Assembly (NCBI GenBank): GCA_034092305.1
Contig: JASJET010000040.1
Span: forward strand, 1 to 64,000
Length of the DNA stretch: 64,000 nt
Direction: 5' to 3'
DNA from: Diaprepes abbreviatus
Lineage: Eukaryota; Arthropoda; Insecta; Coleoptera; Curculionidae
Shown: positions 8,342 through 18,936 of the stretch, in pieces
Layout: each line of letters starts with the position of its first letter
Position numbering within the stretch: the stretch's first letter is position 1
Position numbers and translations under genes: made by a program
Notes under the pieces: model-generated
Seen by the model: the letters and a program-made list of their open reading frames with translations, nothing else
Databases searched by the model: none
Told to the model about the DNA's origin: nothing

Positions 8342-10989
8342 CAGGGTGAGGTCAACGATTGGATGAAGTAGGTTTGTGCCTTTTCGGTGAAATTAAAAAA
8401 GAAACTATATTTATTGTTTGATACAGTTTATTTTTACGCAGATTTTAAAAATATTAGGACTCTACAGGGCGAGCCAAAAAACTAGGACAGCATAAAGTTG
8501 TATTTTTTTAAATAGAACACCCTATATACGAATCGTATTTTCGATTTAGCTTATAATTTTAAATCTTTTTTATTAAAGGTTTACTATAACAAAACTTTAT
8601 AGTTTCTGAGACTAATTAAGTTTAAAGAAAAAAAGTCACATTTTCAAGCATCAATTCAATCCTAAATAACGTTTTCAATTTTGTGACAAATATATTCAAA
8701 TTTGGAATTTAGCAAGGCCAAGGACAAGTTAACATAATTTTTTACCTAATATTTGCAATAAAACTACAGGGTGTTGAACACATCGGCTCAAAATTGAGCA
8801 AGTTTAAATGAATAAATATCTTTCTTGTTAAATGGTACACCCTGTATATTTTCATGTTATTTAATAGAGTAATAAAAACCCTAAAACCCTAAAAGTTTTG
8901 TTCAATATATCCTATACCTATAGTTTTTGAGAGTTTTTGAGATATTTCAGTTTTTCTTATTTTCCATACTTTTTTACAGAAATAGTCTTCATTATCATAG
9001 TAGCCATGGCAAAAACAATGTAAAAGAACATTTTTCTGTGTGTCAAATTTATAACCGCAATCGCTTCTTTTGGTTTTTATGTAGTGTAGTTTGGTTTTTT
9101 TTGCATTCATCTTATATTGTAAATGAATTTTCCAAAGAATGAATTAATAGATATGATTTATACAATAGGAGAGGCTCAAAAAAATTGTCTTCTTGCTCAA
9201 AGAATTTACAAAATGAAGTATCCTGATCGACGCCAGCCTAATACCCATACTTTTCAAAACTTAATGCAAAGATTTGATTCTTCTGGCACTGTTGATGTTC
9301 ATAAATGTTCAGGAAAATCCTTGTATTGGTAGCAGTCAGTTAGCAGCATTATGTGAAACATCACAATCCACCGCTAATCGTACTACCAAGAAATATAGGT
9401 ATCATCCATATCACATGGAATTACACCAAGAATTGCATGGACAGGATTTTGAAAGTCGTGTAAACTTTTGTCGTACAATAAATGCGGAGATTCAATTAAA
9501 TCCAAATTTATTATGCAAGGTAATGTTTAGTGATGAAGCTACTTTAGAAGTAACGGGGTGCCGTAAATAGACGCAACATGCATTATTATGCCACAGAAAA
9601 CCCATTTTGGATTAGAGAGGTGCAACATTAAAACCACTGGTCATTAAATGTTTGGTGTGGTATTCATCATAATCGAACTATTGGACCCCACTTTTTTAAT
9701 GAACCACTAAATGGCCATAGTTACCTGAACTTTATACAAGAAGAACTACCAACTGCTTCAAGGTCTCGATAGGGATGAGCTCGACAGTATGTGGTTCCAG
9801 CACGATGGTGCGCCTCCGCATTACCATCGTGAAGTTCGTGCGTTTTTTCGACCAACGATATCCGCAAAAATGGATTAGACGTGGGGGTTTCATTGAGTGG
9901 CCACCAAGGTCTTGCGACATCACCCCCATTAGATTTATTCCTATGGGGTTTTATTAAAAATAAGGTGTATGTTAATCACCAACAACAGTGGAAGATATGC
10001 GAAACAGGATTAGGGATACCTGTAGAACAATAACGCCACTAATTTTGTCCAGGGTCCGAGAAAATCTGCAAAAAAGACTAAATTTGTGCATTGCACAAGA
10101 GGGTCGTTTATTCGAACACTTATTAAAAAGAAATAATTAATCTCAGTATTTAATAGGTAATTTTTTTGTTTCAATTTAGTATAAAAGTAAATATGTATTT
10201 GCCTTGTCGTTATTGTTGTGTTATTTTTTCACATTATGTTTAATTAAACTATTGCCGTTGTAATATAACGAATAATGTATTTCATCATATTTAACCACAT
10301 TCTGTTTGTTTCTGTAGTTCCTTTTTATTATTTTACATGGCTACTATGATAATGAAGACTATTACTGTAAAAAAGTATGGAAAATAAGAAAAACTGAAAT
10401 ATCTCAAAAACTATTATAAATAGGTATAGGATATATTGAACAAAACTTTTAGGGTTTTTATTACTCTATTAAATAACATGAAAATATACAGGGTGTACCA
10501 TTTAAAAAAAAAGATATTTATTCATTTAAACTTGTTCAAATTTGAGCCGATGTGTTCAACACCCTGTAGGTTTGATTGCAAATATTAGATAAAAATTATG
10601 TTAACTTGTCCTTGGCCTTGCTAAATTCCAAATTTGAATATATTTGTCACAAAATTGAAAACGTTATTTAGGATTGAATTGATGCTTGAAAATGTGACTT
10701 TTTTTCTTTAAACTTAATTATCTCAGAAACTATAAAGTTTTGTTATAGTAAACCCTTAATAAAAAGATTTAAAATTATAAACTAAATCGAAAATACGATT
10801 CGTATATAGGGTGTTCTATTTAAAAAAATACAACTTTATGCTGTCCTAGTTTTTTGGCTCACCCTGTAGAGTCCTAAATATTTTTAAAATCTGCGCAAAA
10901 ATAAACTGTATCAAACAATAAATATAGTTTCTTTGTTAATTTCACCGAAAAGGCACAAACGTACTTCATCCAATCGTTGACTCACCCTG
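8342..10989 (+). mobile_element. Mariner-like element B1 (DD41D family, long TIRs)
   Basis: TA-flanked, 2648 bp. It starts CAGGGTGAGGTCAACGATTG and ends ...GTTGACTCACCCTG. Inverted repeats of about 650 bp run in from each end, to near the CATAGTAGCCATG motif. Compared with B2, the interior carries small indels in the transposase. It is inserted in Penelope-type foldback G1 at the TA of TTTG-TA-CATATAT. Confidence 0.9.
9123..10140 (+). pseudogene. B1 transposase, frameshifted
   Basis: It begins MNFPKNELIDMIYTIGEAQK, the DUF4817-type DNA-binding region. Relative to B2 it has lost about 60 bp around 9295 (the segment between GTVD and NVQENP) and has frameshifts near 9545, 9755, 9845, 9925 and 9975. 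Remnants of the catalytic motifs survive (MFSDEAT, QHDGAPPHYHRE in another frame, and a WPPRSCDITP region). A product is not expected. Confidence 0.85.
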
Positions 10990-11267
10990 TACATATATTT
11001 TTCATCTTCTCTGCCTGAAAGGAGAATTACATATATAACAAACTATTTAAATACGGCAGAAAAATTTCTTTATTTCTTACTGAAATTTTGATTGTTTAAT
11101 AATTTCACTTTACTCCGTTGATTCATAGATGTCGTTCGACTGGCGATATTTTTCAGTCTGACATCGAAGTTGGTAGACGGCAGGTGTAATATCCTGCCGA
11201 CATACCTTGAAATTTATGGTTCATATATCAGTTATTTCCTGCTAATGTTTCTCTTGGTCCGATACAA

Positions 11268-11309
11268 CTCTACTGACGAGATCCTGAGGTGATCGACACG
11301 CGTATGGAG
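11268..11309 (+). ncRNA. Hammerhead motif with a core mutation (G1 right arm)
   Basis: The core CUGACGAG and stem II are retained, but the invariant GAAA reads GACA. This should abolish activity. It is the third arm copy of the G family inside G1. Confidence 0.65.
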
Positions 11310-11441
11310 AGAGGACCAGAGCAATATTTGCAGGAAATAAACTGTTTGTACAACATATATTTTTCATATTCTCTGCCTGAAAGGAGAATTACATATATAA
11401 CAAACAATGTGGAGTTTTAGGTGTAATCTGAAGATCATTTG

Positions 11442-11792
11442 GGGCTATCCATAAATTACTGAAGGGTTTGAGGGAGTAGGAGTGGCATATTTTCTTACGA
11501 TTCCTTACATGGGAGGAGGATGAGGGTCAATGAAACTTACATAACATTTAAAAAAGTATTGAGTATGAAGAAGTCGATTCACTACCAGTTATTCAAAATA
11601 CATGGACCACCGCTTAACAATTTTTTACATGCTATTTTTTAAGTTTTCTCTCTCATTGTATGCAAAAAAGTCGAATTATTTTACGTGAGGTGATATAGGG
11701 GGAGGGGAGCAGAAAATTCTAACGATTTCTTACGTGGATGGAGGGAGGAGTCGAAAATGTTGACAAAAATCCTTACGTAATTTATGGATGAC
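11442..11792. mobile_element. MITE with CATCCATAAATTACGTAAG-type ends
   Basis: Inverted ends GGCTATCCATAAATTACT and, on the other strand, GGTCATCCATAAATTACG bound about 350 bp of G/A-rich non-coding sequence. The TSD is unclear. Decayed E-repeat sequence follows from 11815 to about 12000, and 12000-12358 is featureless intron. Confidence 0.6.
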
Positions 11793-12358
11793 CTAATTTC
11801 CATTGATCTAATCATATATCTCACCAGAAACCCATTTTTGAAAAAAATATTTCTTATAAAATTGGTTCGATGGAGGCCATTTAACAGTGACCTTGAGTGT
11901 GACCTTAAAAGTTTAAATAACGTGGGGGTTTAGATGTCGTCATCTGGAGATCGTTTCAAGTTCAAACTTTAATGTAATTTTCGGAATCAAATCTAACAAA
12001 GGTTTGAAGATTTAATTTGGGGATATGCAAAACTTTTTCAAAATAAAATAAATTTATTAAATTCACAGGTGAAAATTTTTCCCATATACGCACTTTTTGC
12101 ATAATTTAGTTATAATTTATTGATACTATTAATACTTTGTGAAAAATTCTCCTAACGACAAATGGCAAATAAATAAATAAATGAATTAAGAGCAAAATAA
12201 TTTACCTTTAATTAGAAAACCTTTATTACTATCTTTATTTTATCATATAGAATTCCTCGTTTAATTTTGCTGAAATTTTGGATCACTCTGTATACAATTT
12301 TTGTAAACTTTCTCAAAAGACAACTAGCAGAAATGAAATAACAAATATTTTTTTTTAG

Positions 12359-13125
12359 CCAAGTCCCCGCCTCCGTCAGAGAGCTTAAAAAGACTGCCAA
12401 TATACACATCACGTACCGTAGCAGGAACCATCAGAAAATTCGATCATCAAAAATCATCCCCGATTTCCGAAAAAACTCCATCGCCAGTAATACTCCTGAC
12501 TAGAACTCCGGAATTTGCTAGAAAATCTCTTCCACCAAATAATGATCAGCATTCTCCAATTTTATCCAGAAAATATGACGGATCTGTTAAAAATAGTGAT
12601 AGTTGTAAAAATCACCGCCACACTGATTCTAGCTTAAGAGATAAATCACCAGGTAGAACTTCCTCAAATAATGGTGTATCAAAATACTCGTCTAGTTTTA
12701 GAGACAAGTCTCCATGCAAAAGTCCGAAAAATGGTGATTTGCTTCACTCAAAGTTACCACCTAAAATCGCAGTTCTTAAACCACCATCACCCAGCGACCA
12801 AATCACTAAGCCCCGAACTTCCAAAGTGGATCGTTTGGTGCAAAAACTCGAAAAGCAATCAAACCAAAACCAAGTCACCAGTGGTGGTGCTTTGAACACT
12901 GCGTCACCAACTGTACGATTTAGAAGCCCATCACCAAGTTTATTAAGGAAAACTCAAGCGGTGATAAATAAGGAAAAATGTAATGAATTTTACCGAGCGA
13001 AACATGGTGATGGCGTAGTTCAAAACCATCCCAAATCTCCAAGTTTTAATAGAAGAGAACTTACTGGTAAAAACAGCGATTGTTTTCAAAAAGTTTCCAC
13101 CTTTTGGAACAGTCCAAAAACTTAA
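12359..13125 (+). CDS. Host gene A, last coding exon
   Basis: The frame set by the upstream donor continues without a stop for 255 codons to TAA at 13123-13125. The segment is basic and rich in Ser, Pro, Lys and Asn, with repeated S-P and K-S-P dipeptides (RDKSPGRTSS, RDKSPCKSPK) that look like proline-directed phosphorylation sites. There are no folded-domain signatures, and I do not recognise the family. The charge contrasts with the acidic preceding exon. Confidence 0.78.
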
Positions 13126-13500
13126 AATTGATTGAAATTTTCTGTCGTTCCCGAACTTCTAATGACCCTTTTTCATATTCACGTGTGTAAATTGTAAAAT
13201 TAATTATTGCTGCAAAGAAAACTATGATGTCACCGTGTGAAAATGAAAACTGGTCGCTATTTCTGGGATAATAAATAATTTTATTATTTTGTGACTTACA
13301 TTTTTAGTTTATACCTCCTATTTATTGTGACTATATTGTATTATAAACAAGATATTTTATTTTTGTGTTACCGAAAATTATATTTTATTTTAAAATTATA
13401 TTATATTGAAAATGTACCCTCCTAAGAGATTTATTTTTGTGAATATTATGCGACGATTTGTTAGTGTTAGATTTAATAAAACAAAATTTTAAATAAAAAA
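13126..13500 (+). other. 3' UTR of host gene A with polyadenylation signals
   Basis: AT-rich sequence follows the stop. AATAAA hexamers at 13475-13480 and 13492-13497 are the best polyadenylation signals. A shorter 3' end using an AATAAA near 13270 is possible. Confidence 0.5.
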
Positions 13501-13965
13501 ATGGATTTTATTATTAACACTTATATATGTAATAATACAGGGTAGAACAAAAGTTTGGCTACTGTAAAATCGCTTTGTTCAACAAAAAAATTAACAATAC
13601 GTAACCTAACGTGCTATGATATAATTTAAAATGAAAACCTAGAAAGTATCAATATCTTATTGTCTACAGATTATAACAACTTTTCAAACTGTTCCAATTT
13701 GACCTTGAAACAATTATTTTTTCATCCACATGTATGACATCATTCATGCATTCATCTTGTCATAAACATTCAAATTGAACATCGACATCGTCATAAATTT
13801 GATACAATACGGCCTTATGTAACCATGTTACTACAGTTAACTAATAGAAAAATAAAAAAACAGAACAATTAAAATAAATATAATAAAAAAACAACAATAA
13901 TTAAAAATTTAACACGATAAGAAAATTTATACAATACAATTTATAATTATCTGTTTAAGAGTTAA

Positions 13966-13973
<8 letters not shown>
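13501..13973. other. Intergenic, solo mariner-type end
   Basis: TACAGGGTAGAACAAAAGTT near 13537 looks like a single mariner-family terminus without a partner, and one TCAAGGTCA motif lies at 13700 (minus). Nothing else is recognisable before the AT tract. Confidence 0.4.

Positions 13974-14051
<78 letters not shown>
13974..14051. repeat. (AT)n microsatellite, left of PLE3
   Basis: A nearly pure AT tract directly abuts the Penelope hairpin unit. Confidence 0.95.
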
Positions 14052-14053
<2 letters not shown>

Positions 14054-14751
14054 TCACGACTATAAGGAAGCTGACATTTCGATGAAATCTCATTCACTAC
14101 TTTCAAAGCTCAGTGTACGGTGTTAGCGGTCGAACTGATGCTTGAAGACTCGAATGCTGTAGGTCACGTGTGTACCTGGGACGTGTTCGTTGGCTGAATG
14201 ATTCTGAGCAAACAAGTTGCGAGTTTTGCTGTGTGTCATTGACCCTATTGTCAGTTGTTTGGGGTCATGTTGCCGAGTTATAATCCATTTCTTTACTACC
14301 TACTAGTGGTTGGTGTTTCGTTGGCAGGTTTTTCCAAGTATTAGTCAACCGCTGACTATCAATTCTGCTATTTAAGTTGTTGGGTCTTCTCAGGGACAAA
14401 AATGCTATCGAGATGTGAAAACGTTTCCACAAGGGTTATAAGGGAAGCCATCAAATTTGCAAAGAGGCCCGACAACTTAAATAGCAGAGATTACAGTCAG
14501 CGATGGCCTAATACTTGGAAGAACCTGCTTAAGAAACATTAACCAGTAGTAGGTAGTAAAGAAACAGGGCCAATCCCATGCAGCAGAGCTCGCAACCATC
14601 CAGCCAACGAACACGCCCCACACACACACGGGACCGACAACACCCGAGTCGCAAGCGTCAATGGGTAATGAGATTTCACCAAAACCTCAGCTATCCTACA
14701 GTCCTGAGAAGGACTTAGCACATAACACACACCCGTGAGAACATCCGACAT

Positions 14752-14754
<3 letters not shown>
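14052..14754 (+). mobile_element. PLE3: truncated Penelope-like element in hairpin form
   Basis: Two inverted arms (14052-14400 and 14470-14754) surround a short loop that still encodes the end of a Penelope endonuclease: 14417-14542 reads REAIKFAKRPDNLNSRD ... WKNLLKKH then stop. The layout, a 3'-terminal coding scrap followed by a pLTR and preceded by an inverted pLTR copy, is typical of 5'-truncated Penelope insertions. Both sides are (AT)n. The ribozyme-like motif in the arms is degenerate. Confidence 0.7.

Positions 14755-14823
<69 letters not shown>
14755..14823. repeat. (AT)n microsatellite, right of PLE3
   Basis: A pure AT tract of about 34 repeats. Confidence 0.97.
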
Positions 14824-14831
<8 letters not shown>

Positions 14832-14966
14832 CATTTTTGTCCGTGTAATTTAAAATAAAATAGAATAAAATCTGGGCTAAGCGGATGTGAAATTTGTCAA
14901 TCCACATCATTCTCGGGTTAAAAAGTGCGGAGCACTCCAAAGTATGGAAAAACTCCGGGTCCGACA

Positions 14967-15027
14967 GATGGCGACAGCGCTGTTTCGTCCTAATATGGGA
15001 CTCGTCAGGTATTGGGTACAAACCATC
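14967..15027 (-). ncRNA. Type I hammerhead ribozyme (HHR-4)
   Basis: Minus strand: outer stem I GAUGGU/GCCAUC, then an internal loop and core CUGACGAG, stem II GUCC/GGAC with loop CAUAUUA, invariant GAAA, a short stem III ACA/UGU around GCGC, and GUC with predicted cleavage after the C at plus position 14973. The arrangement resembles the type I hammerheads of metazoan satellites and retrozymes. The surrounding 14826-15040 is non-coding and lies between PLE3 and a LINE relic; its borders are unknown. Confidence 0.82.
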
Positions 15028-16165
15028 ACTTTTTGACAAGTGTATTAAACACAAATTGGATGATTTTTTGAAAGATGATAAAATTTTATTTGATTCTCAG
15101 TATGGGTTTCGGTCGGAAGAAGCTATAGATGATGCAATAGTGCATGTTACACACTATAATTCGTGAATTTAATAACAAGTTTAAAGCACTGGGGATATTT
15201 GTTGATTTGGCTCGAGCATTTGACACTGTGGCGCACCAAAAGTTACTGAATAAACTCAAGAATATTGAAATTTAAGGTCTCGTATATGACCTGTTTGAGT
15301 CACACATAACTTCAATTAGTTACACAGAAGTAAGAACACCGAGGAAAACAAGTGGTGTGAAATTTGAGGTGCCGCAGGGTACAAAACTGGGTCCTATCCT
15401 GTTTTCTCTATATAAATGATCTCTTCACTATTCTCCCAAGGGAAAATAGTGAATATATTTGTCATGCTAATGATACAGTTATTTTAATTAAAGAAAGATC
15501 TTGGGAAAATATATTTCAGAGAGCAGAGGATTATTTGTCGAGGGACGATTATGGACGAATCAGAATCTTCTGAATTGTTAAGAAAACTGTCTATTCTTGA
15601 AATACATGATTATGAATGTGTTATGGGTAAGAAACAGATATATTGAATATGTGGCAGTGATAGACAGGGTTAAATACTTGGGGTTGTTCCTTGACAAGAA
15701 TCTTAGATGTGATGTTCACGTAAACTATGTGACTTCGTAAAACTATACAAGTTCTATCAATTGAGAGAATTTCTTTGGTCTTTGAAACTATTGGTAATGA
15801 CATACAAGACTTTGATTGAATTAGTTCTCAAGTATGGTTAAAATGGCTTAAGCAGTGCATGTGGTAGCATTATTTACCCTTTGACTATTACTCAAAAGCA
15901 TATAATAAAAATATTTCCAAATAAAACCAAGAGAGACTCATCGGACTTACCATTTGAAGAAGCTGATCTTCTAACTATCAGACAATTGTATTTTAAAAAT
16001 GTTCTAAAATTTATGAAAAAACGTAATAAATATAAAAGTCTGATTGCGCCTGATGTTCTTCCCAGGTCCATTGTATATGTGAATATATATTTTTGTGTGA
16101 GAATCTTTGAGTGGATAAAAGCAAACCAACATCAGATTATTTATACAGTGCCATTATTCAATTAG
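15028..16165 (+). pseudogene. LINE reverse transcriptase relic
   Basis: Successive frames give DDFLKDDKILFDSQYGFR, GIFVDLARAFDTVAHQKLL and VPQGTKLGPILFSLYINDLF, the conserved palm blocks of a non-LTR reverse transcriptase. HANDTVIL stands where the catalytic YADD box is expected, so the active site is also altered. The C-terminal region continues to a stop near 16165 (EADLLTIRQLYFKNVL). Several stops and frameshifts are present. The clade is not certain (CR1/Jockey-like). Confidence 0.75.
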
Positions 16166-16546
16166 AATTGATCAAGTACCTCCAAAAAAACATTAATAAC
16201 ATCTATTAGCGCTCTATATACAAAGACAATACAACAAATGACTCCATTTACACTTATTTCTATACCACAAAACTCACAAAGTTTACAGATTGCTAATAAT
16301 TTGTAGAGCTTTTTTCAGTGGCGGCTGGTGCATTAAAGAAGTAGGTTGCAATTCCAATGGTACATTAAAAACATAGATATGTATAAAACCTGTCATAGGC
16401 ACCGGTGCATGAAGAAATAAAAATCTTTAAAAATTGAGTTAGTATGAAACAAAGCAGTGTATTTTAAATAACTAAACATAAAGAAGGTAGTAAATTTTAA
16501 AGATATAGCAGTCAAAATAAAATTCACAGATAACTTACTGAGTGAA

Positions 16547-16894
16547 TTATTTATAAAGAAAATTCATACGACGATCTTTAGCTTTAGCAAACTTATCAAT
16601 AACTCGCTGATTGAAATCAGGTTGGCTTTCGATAAGATTATCTTCTTTAGAAAGCATTGTCAAAACAAAAAGTCCTTCTTGGCTTATAGTATTCCGTAAA
16701 AACATTTTTATCCGTTTGAGGATAGAAAAGCACCGTTCTGCTTCAGCCGATACCATCGGAATAGTAATTAAAATTCTTGCAAGTTTTAGAACTTCACTAG
16801 ATGTCTCACTTAGCTCGATGTTTTGCGAAAAATAGTGCAAGAAGTACCGAAATTTCCTCTTGGCATAAAATAAACATTGCTTGTAAAATTTCAT
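16547..16894 (-). pseudogene. hAT-2 transposase C-terminal dimerisation region
   Basis: An open 115-codon frame contains LARILITIPMVSAEAERCFS followed by LKRIKMFLRNTISQEGL. This is the hAT family C-terminal dimerisation block (hATC), in which the S/A-EAERxFS motif is diagnostic. It ends near the left terminus as expected for a minus-strand transposase. No catalytic RNase H-like core is found nearby. Confidence 0.88.
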
Positions 16895-17600
16895 TTCGAT
16901 GTACCTTTAAATATCAATGTTTTTTTCAATGTTGTTTCAGAGCACCGTCTAATTCAGCGCTAAAATCAATCAGGGGCGGATCCAGCCTCTCTCTTTGGGG
17001 GGGGGGGGGGGCGGTGATATAAAAAAAGTACAGTATGGCAAGCGAAGGCAAGTTGTCGACGGGGGGGGGGAGACACCAGCAACATTCCCATTTCTAGTGT
17101 AAAAGGCAGGATCGGGTTTATTTTCCTAAATGTGAAGCTCTTGGAGAGGGGGGGGGGCGGTCGCAAGAAAAAATAAGTTGTCGAGAGGGGGGGGAGGATG
17201 CGAGCAGCATACACATTCCTAGTATAAGAGGCAGAATAGGTTCTGTTTTCCTGAACTCAAAGCTCTTGGGAAGGGGAGAGACGATCGCAAGCATACACAT
17301 TTCTATACTCTGTTAAAGAACTAGAGAGAGTAATGAAACTGTTACCGAAACATCCAACGTACCTGCTCCAGTGCCGCAGGTAACTGAGGACTGCCGTAAA
17401 TCTAATTATAATAACAATAAAATTTCTGATAGTTCAATTAAATTTCTATCATGTGTCCTTAGTGATTTAAATTGTTTGTGCTTGTTTTCATATATTATTT
17501 GAGATTAGTAAGATACCCAAAAGATGTGGCTTCCACATCTATATTTATTCCAAAATCGTTAAACCAGGGCATTTTTTCCTCAACGAAAAAACTTATTACG

Positions 17601-18107
17601 ATGAATGTTTATGATGCCATAAGATATCAATATCTAGATAATAATGTTAAAAGCTTTGTTGTATTCCAACATGACAGAAGTTAAAAAATCTACTATGTAC
17701 CGAATACTTAAGGAGAAAAAACGACTGGAATTGTTAGTGCTCCCAAGCCACATTCGATCACAGGCAGACGAAAAACCTCGTTGGAAGAAGAAATGAAAAC
17801 TGCAATAAAAGGAGTTGTACATACATTTTATTATGAGAAGCAGATCCCAACCGTCGACAAAATTCTAACTAAAATCAATGAAGATCGGGATTTACCTCAA
17901 ATTAAAAGAACTGAGCTCTGGAAATTGCTCAGAGAACTTAATTTTTGCTGGGAAAAACCAGATAGGAAATCTGTTCTTATAAATCGTCCGGAAAATGTCC
18001 GTCGGAGAATAAAATATCTTTCTCAAGTAAAAGGTAGAGTTGCTAGAAATAACACAACTTACAAAATTAGTAATTTAACTGACCTTTTAAAAGATTTTTT
18101 TGAATAA
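17601..18107 (+). pseudogene. hAT-1 internal ORF: transposase-like DNA-binding fragment
   Basis: The frame starts MNVYDAIRYQYLDNNVKS, suffers frameshifts near 17660-17760, then is open from about 17781 to 18107 (TGRRKTSLEEEMKTAIKGVV, DKILTKINEDRDLPQIKRTE, LWKLLRELNFCWEK, LINRPENVRRRIKYLSQVK). This resembles the N-terminal helix-turn-helix half of insect IS630/Tc1-type transposase-like proteins. It stops where a DDE domain would begin, ending instead in a short tail, NLTDLLKDFFE. The same frame with the same ending occurs in copy 3 (55444-55960), so the truncation is a family feature. The family assignment is from memory of the pattern, not a search. Confidence 0.5.
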
Positions 18108-18395
18108 AGTTACTGCAGAAAATTGGGAAAAATCCATATAATAAAAGAATAAAATAGAATGTCGAAACTCTATCTCATGATCGGTGAGATAAAGGAACCA
18201 ATTATAATTAATTTGAGCGAAGATAGCTTCACCGACTTTGATTACGAATTAGATACATAATGTTTACCAGCGTAAACACAATTTATTATTGAAATTTTCT
18301 GTAACATATAAAAATTAGTTACATTTGAATCCTTTTTTGGTGTTTAATTATAATTCTGCAGATGGTTTAAAAAATAAATAAACTGAAACGTCAGA

Positions 18396-18936
18396 GCACA
18401 TATAACAAGTAACAGGGCAGTAACGGAAGAAGTACGCACATAGGCCAACAAAGCGGCCGTGATATCAGGCCAACTAAGAGACATAATCTGGAACAAAAAA
18501 CATATGACGGTTGAGAGCAAAGCAAGAATTTACAAGGTCTGTGTAAGACCGATACTGACCTACGGCGCAGAAACAAGAAATGAAACAACAAAGACAAAAC
18601 AAATTATGAGAACCACAGAAATGAAAACGCTGAGAATGATCACGGGAACAAGTTTAAGAGATAGAATAAGAAACGCAAAAATACGTGAGGACAGCGGAGT
18701 GGGGGATGTTGTGAAGTGGGTTCGAAACCGTCGTAGGCAGTGGAGAGATCACGTGGAACGAATGGACGATGACAGACTAGCAAAAACCGTGATGAAAGAG
18801 AAACCAAACACCAAACGGCCGCCTGGACGGCCCCCCAAAAGATGGAGAGACAGCTGGATTTCGACCTCAAACAAGGATCGATGAGGCATTGTATAGATAA
18901 CAGAACTTGGTTCTACCTAGAAGAAGAAGAAGAGAA
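18396..18936 (+). mobile_element. 5'-truncated LINE nested in hAT-1
   Basis: The direct duplication GTCAGA (18390-18395 and 18937-18942) brackets an insert absent from hAT-1 copies 1 and 3. It encodes the end of an RTE-type reverse transcriptase protein (VCVRPILTYGAETRNETTKT ... RRRQWRDHVERMDDDRLAK ... GRPPKRWRDSW, stop near 18884) and ends in a (GAA)n-like 3' tail. Confidence 0.82.

Larger units (their letters stand above)
7965..11401. mobile_element. Penelope-type foldback G1 (pLTR arms only), carrying mariner B1
   Basis: It is flanked by a 15 bp duplication AAACAATGTGGAGTT (7950-7964 and 11402-11416). The arms contain inverted and direct copies of a segment of about 250 bp (CTCTGCCTGAAAGGAGAATT..., ATGCGTTTCG-like core, ATTACACCTGCCG). 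Each arm holds a minimal hammerhead motif. No reverse transcriptase or GIY-YIG frame remains. Assignment to Penelope-like elements rests on the HHR-bearing inverted pLTR organisation shared with copies in this window that retain coding sequence; that is inference. Mariner B1 (8342-10989) lies inside the right arm. Confidence 0.6.
5596..12358 (+). other. Host gene A intron, 6.76 kb
   Basis: The donor GTAAGT at 5596 and the acceptor TTTTTTTTAG at 12357-12358 bracket a phase-1 intron. One base left over from the codon before the intron plus CC from the next exon completes a Thr codon. The intron is almost wholly repetitive: the E repeat field, (AT)n tracts, the Penelope foldback G1 carrying mariner B1, and a MITE. 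Confidence 0.75.

Noticed and set aside
8878..8895. AAAACCCTAAAACCCTAA looks like a telomere-type repeat
   Set aside because: Only two imperfect units, inside the TIR of mariner B1; B2 and B3 have a single unit there.
16966..17300. Pro-rich minus-strand frames (also at 54635-55078 and 371-634)
   Set aside because: Caused by C-runs of hAT-1 subterminal repeats; no conserved sequence between copies apart from the repeat.
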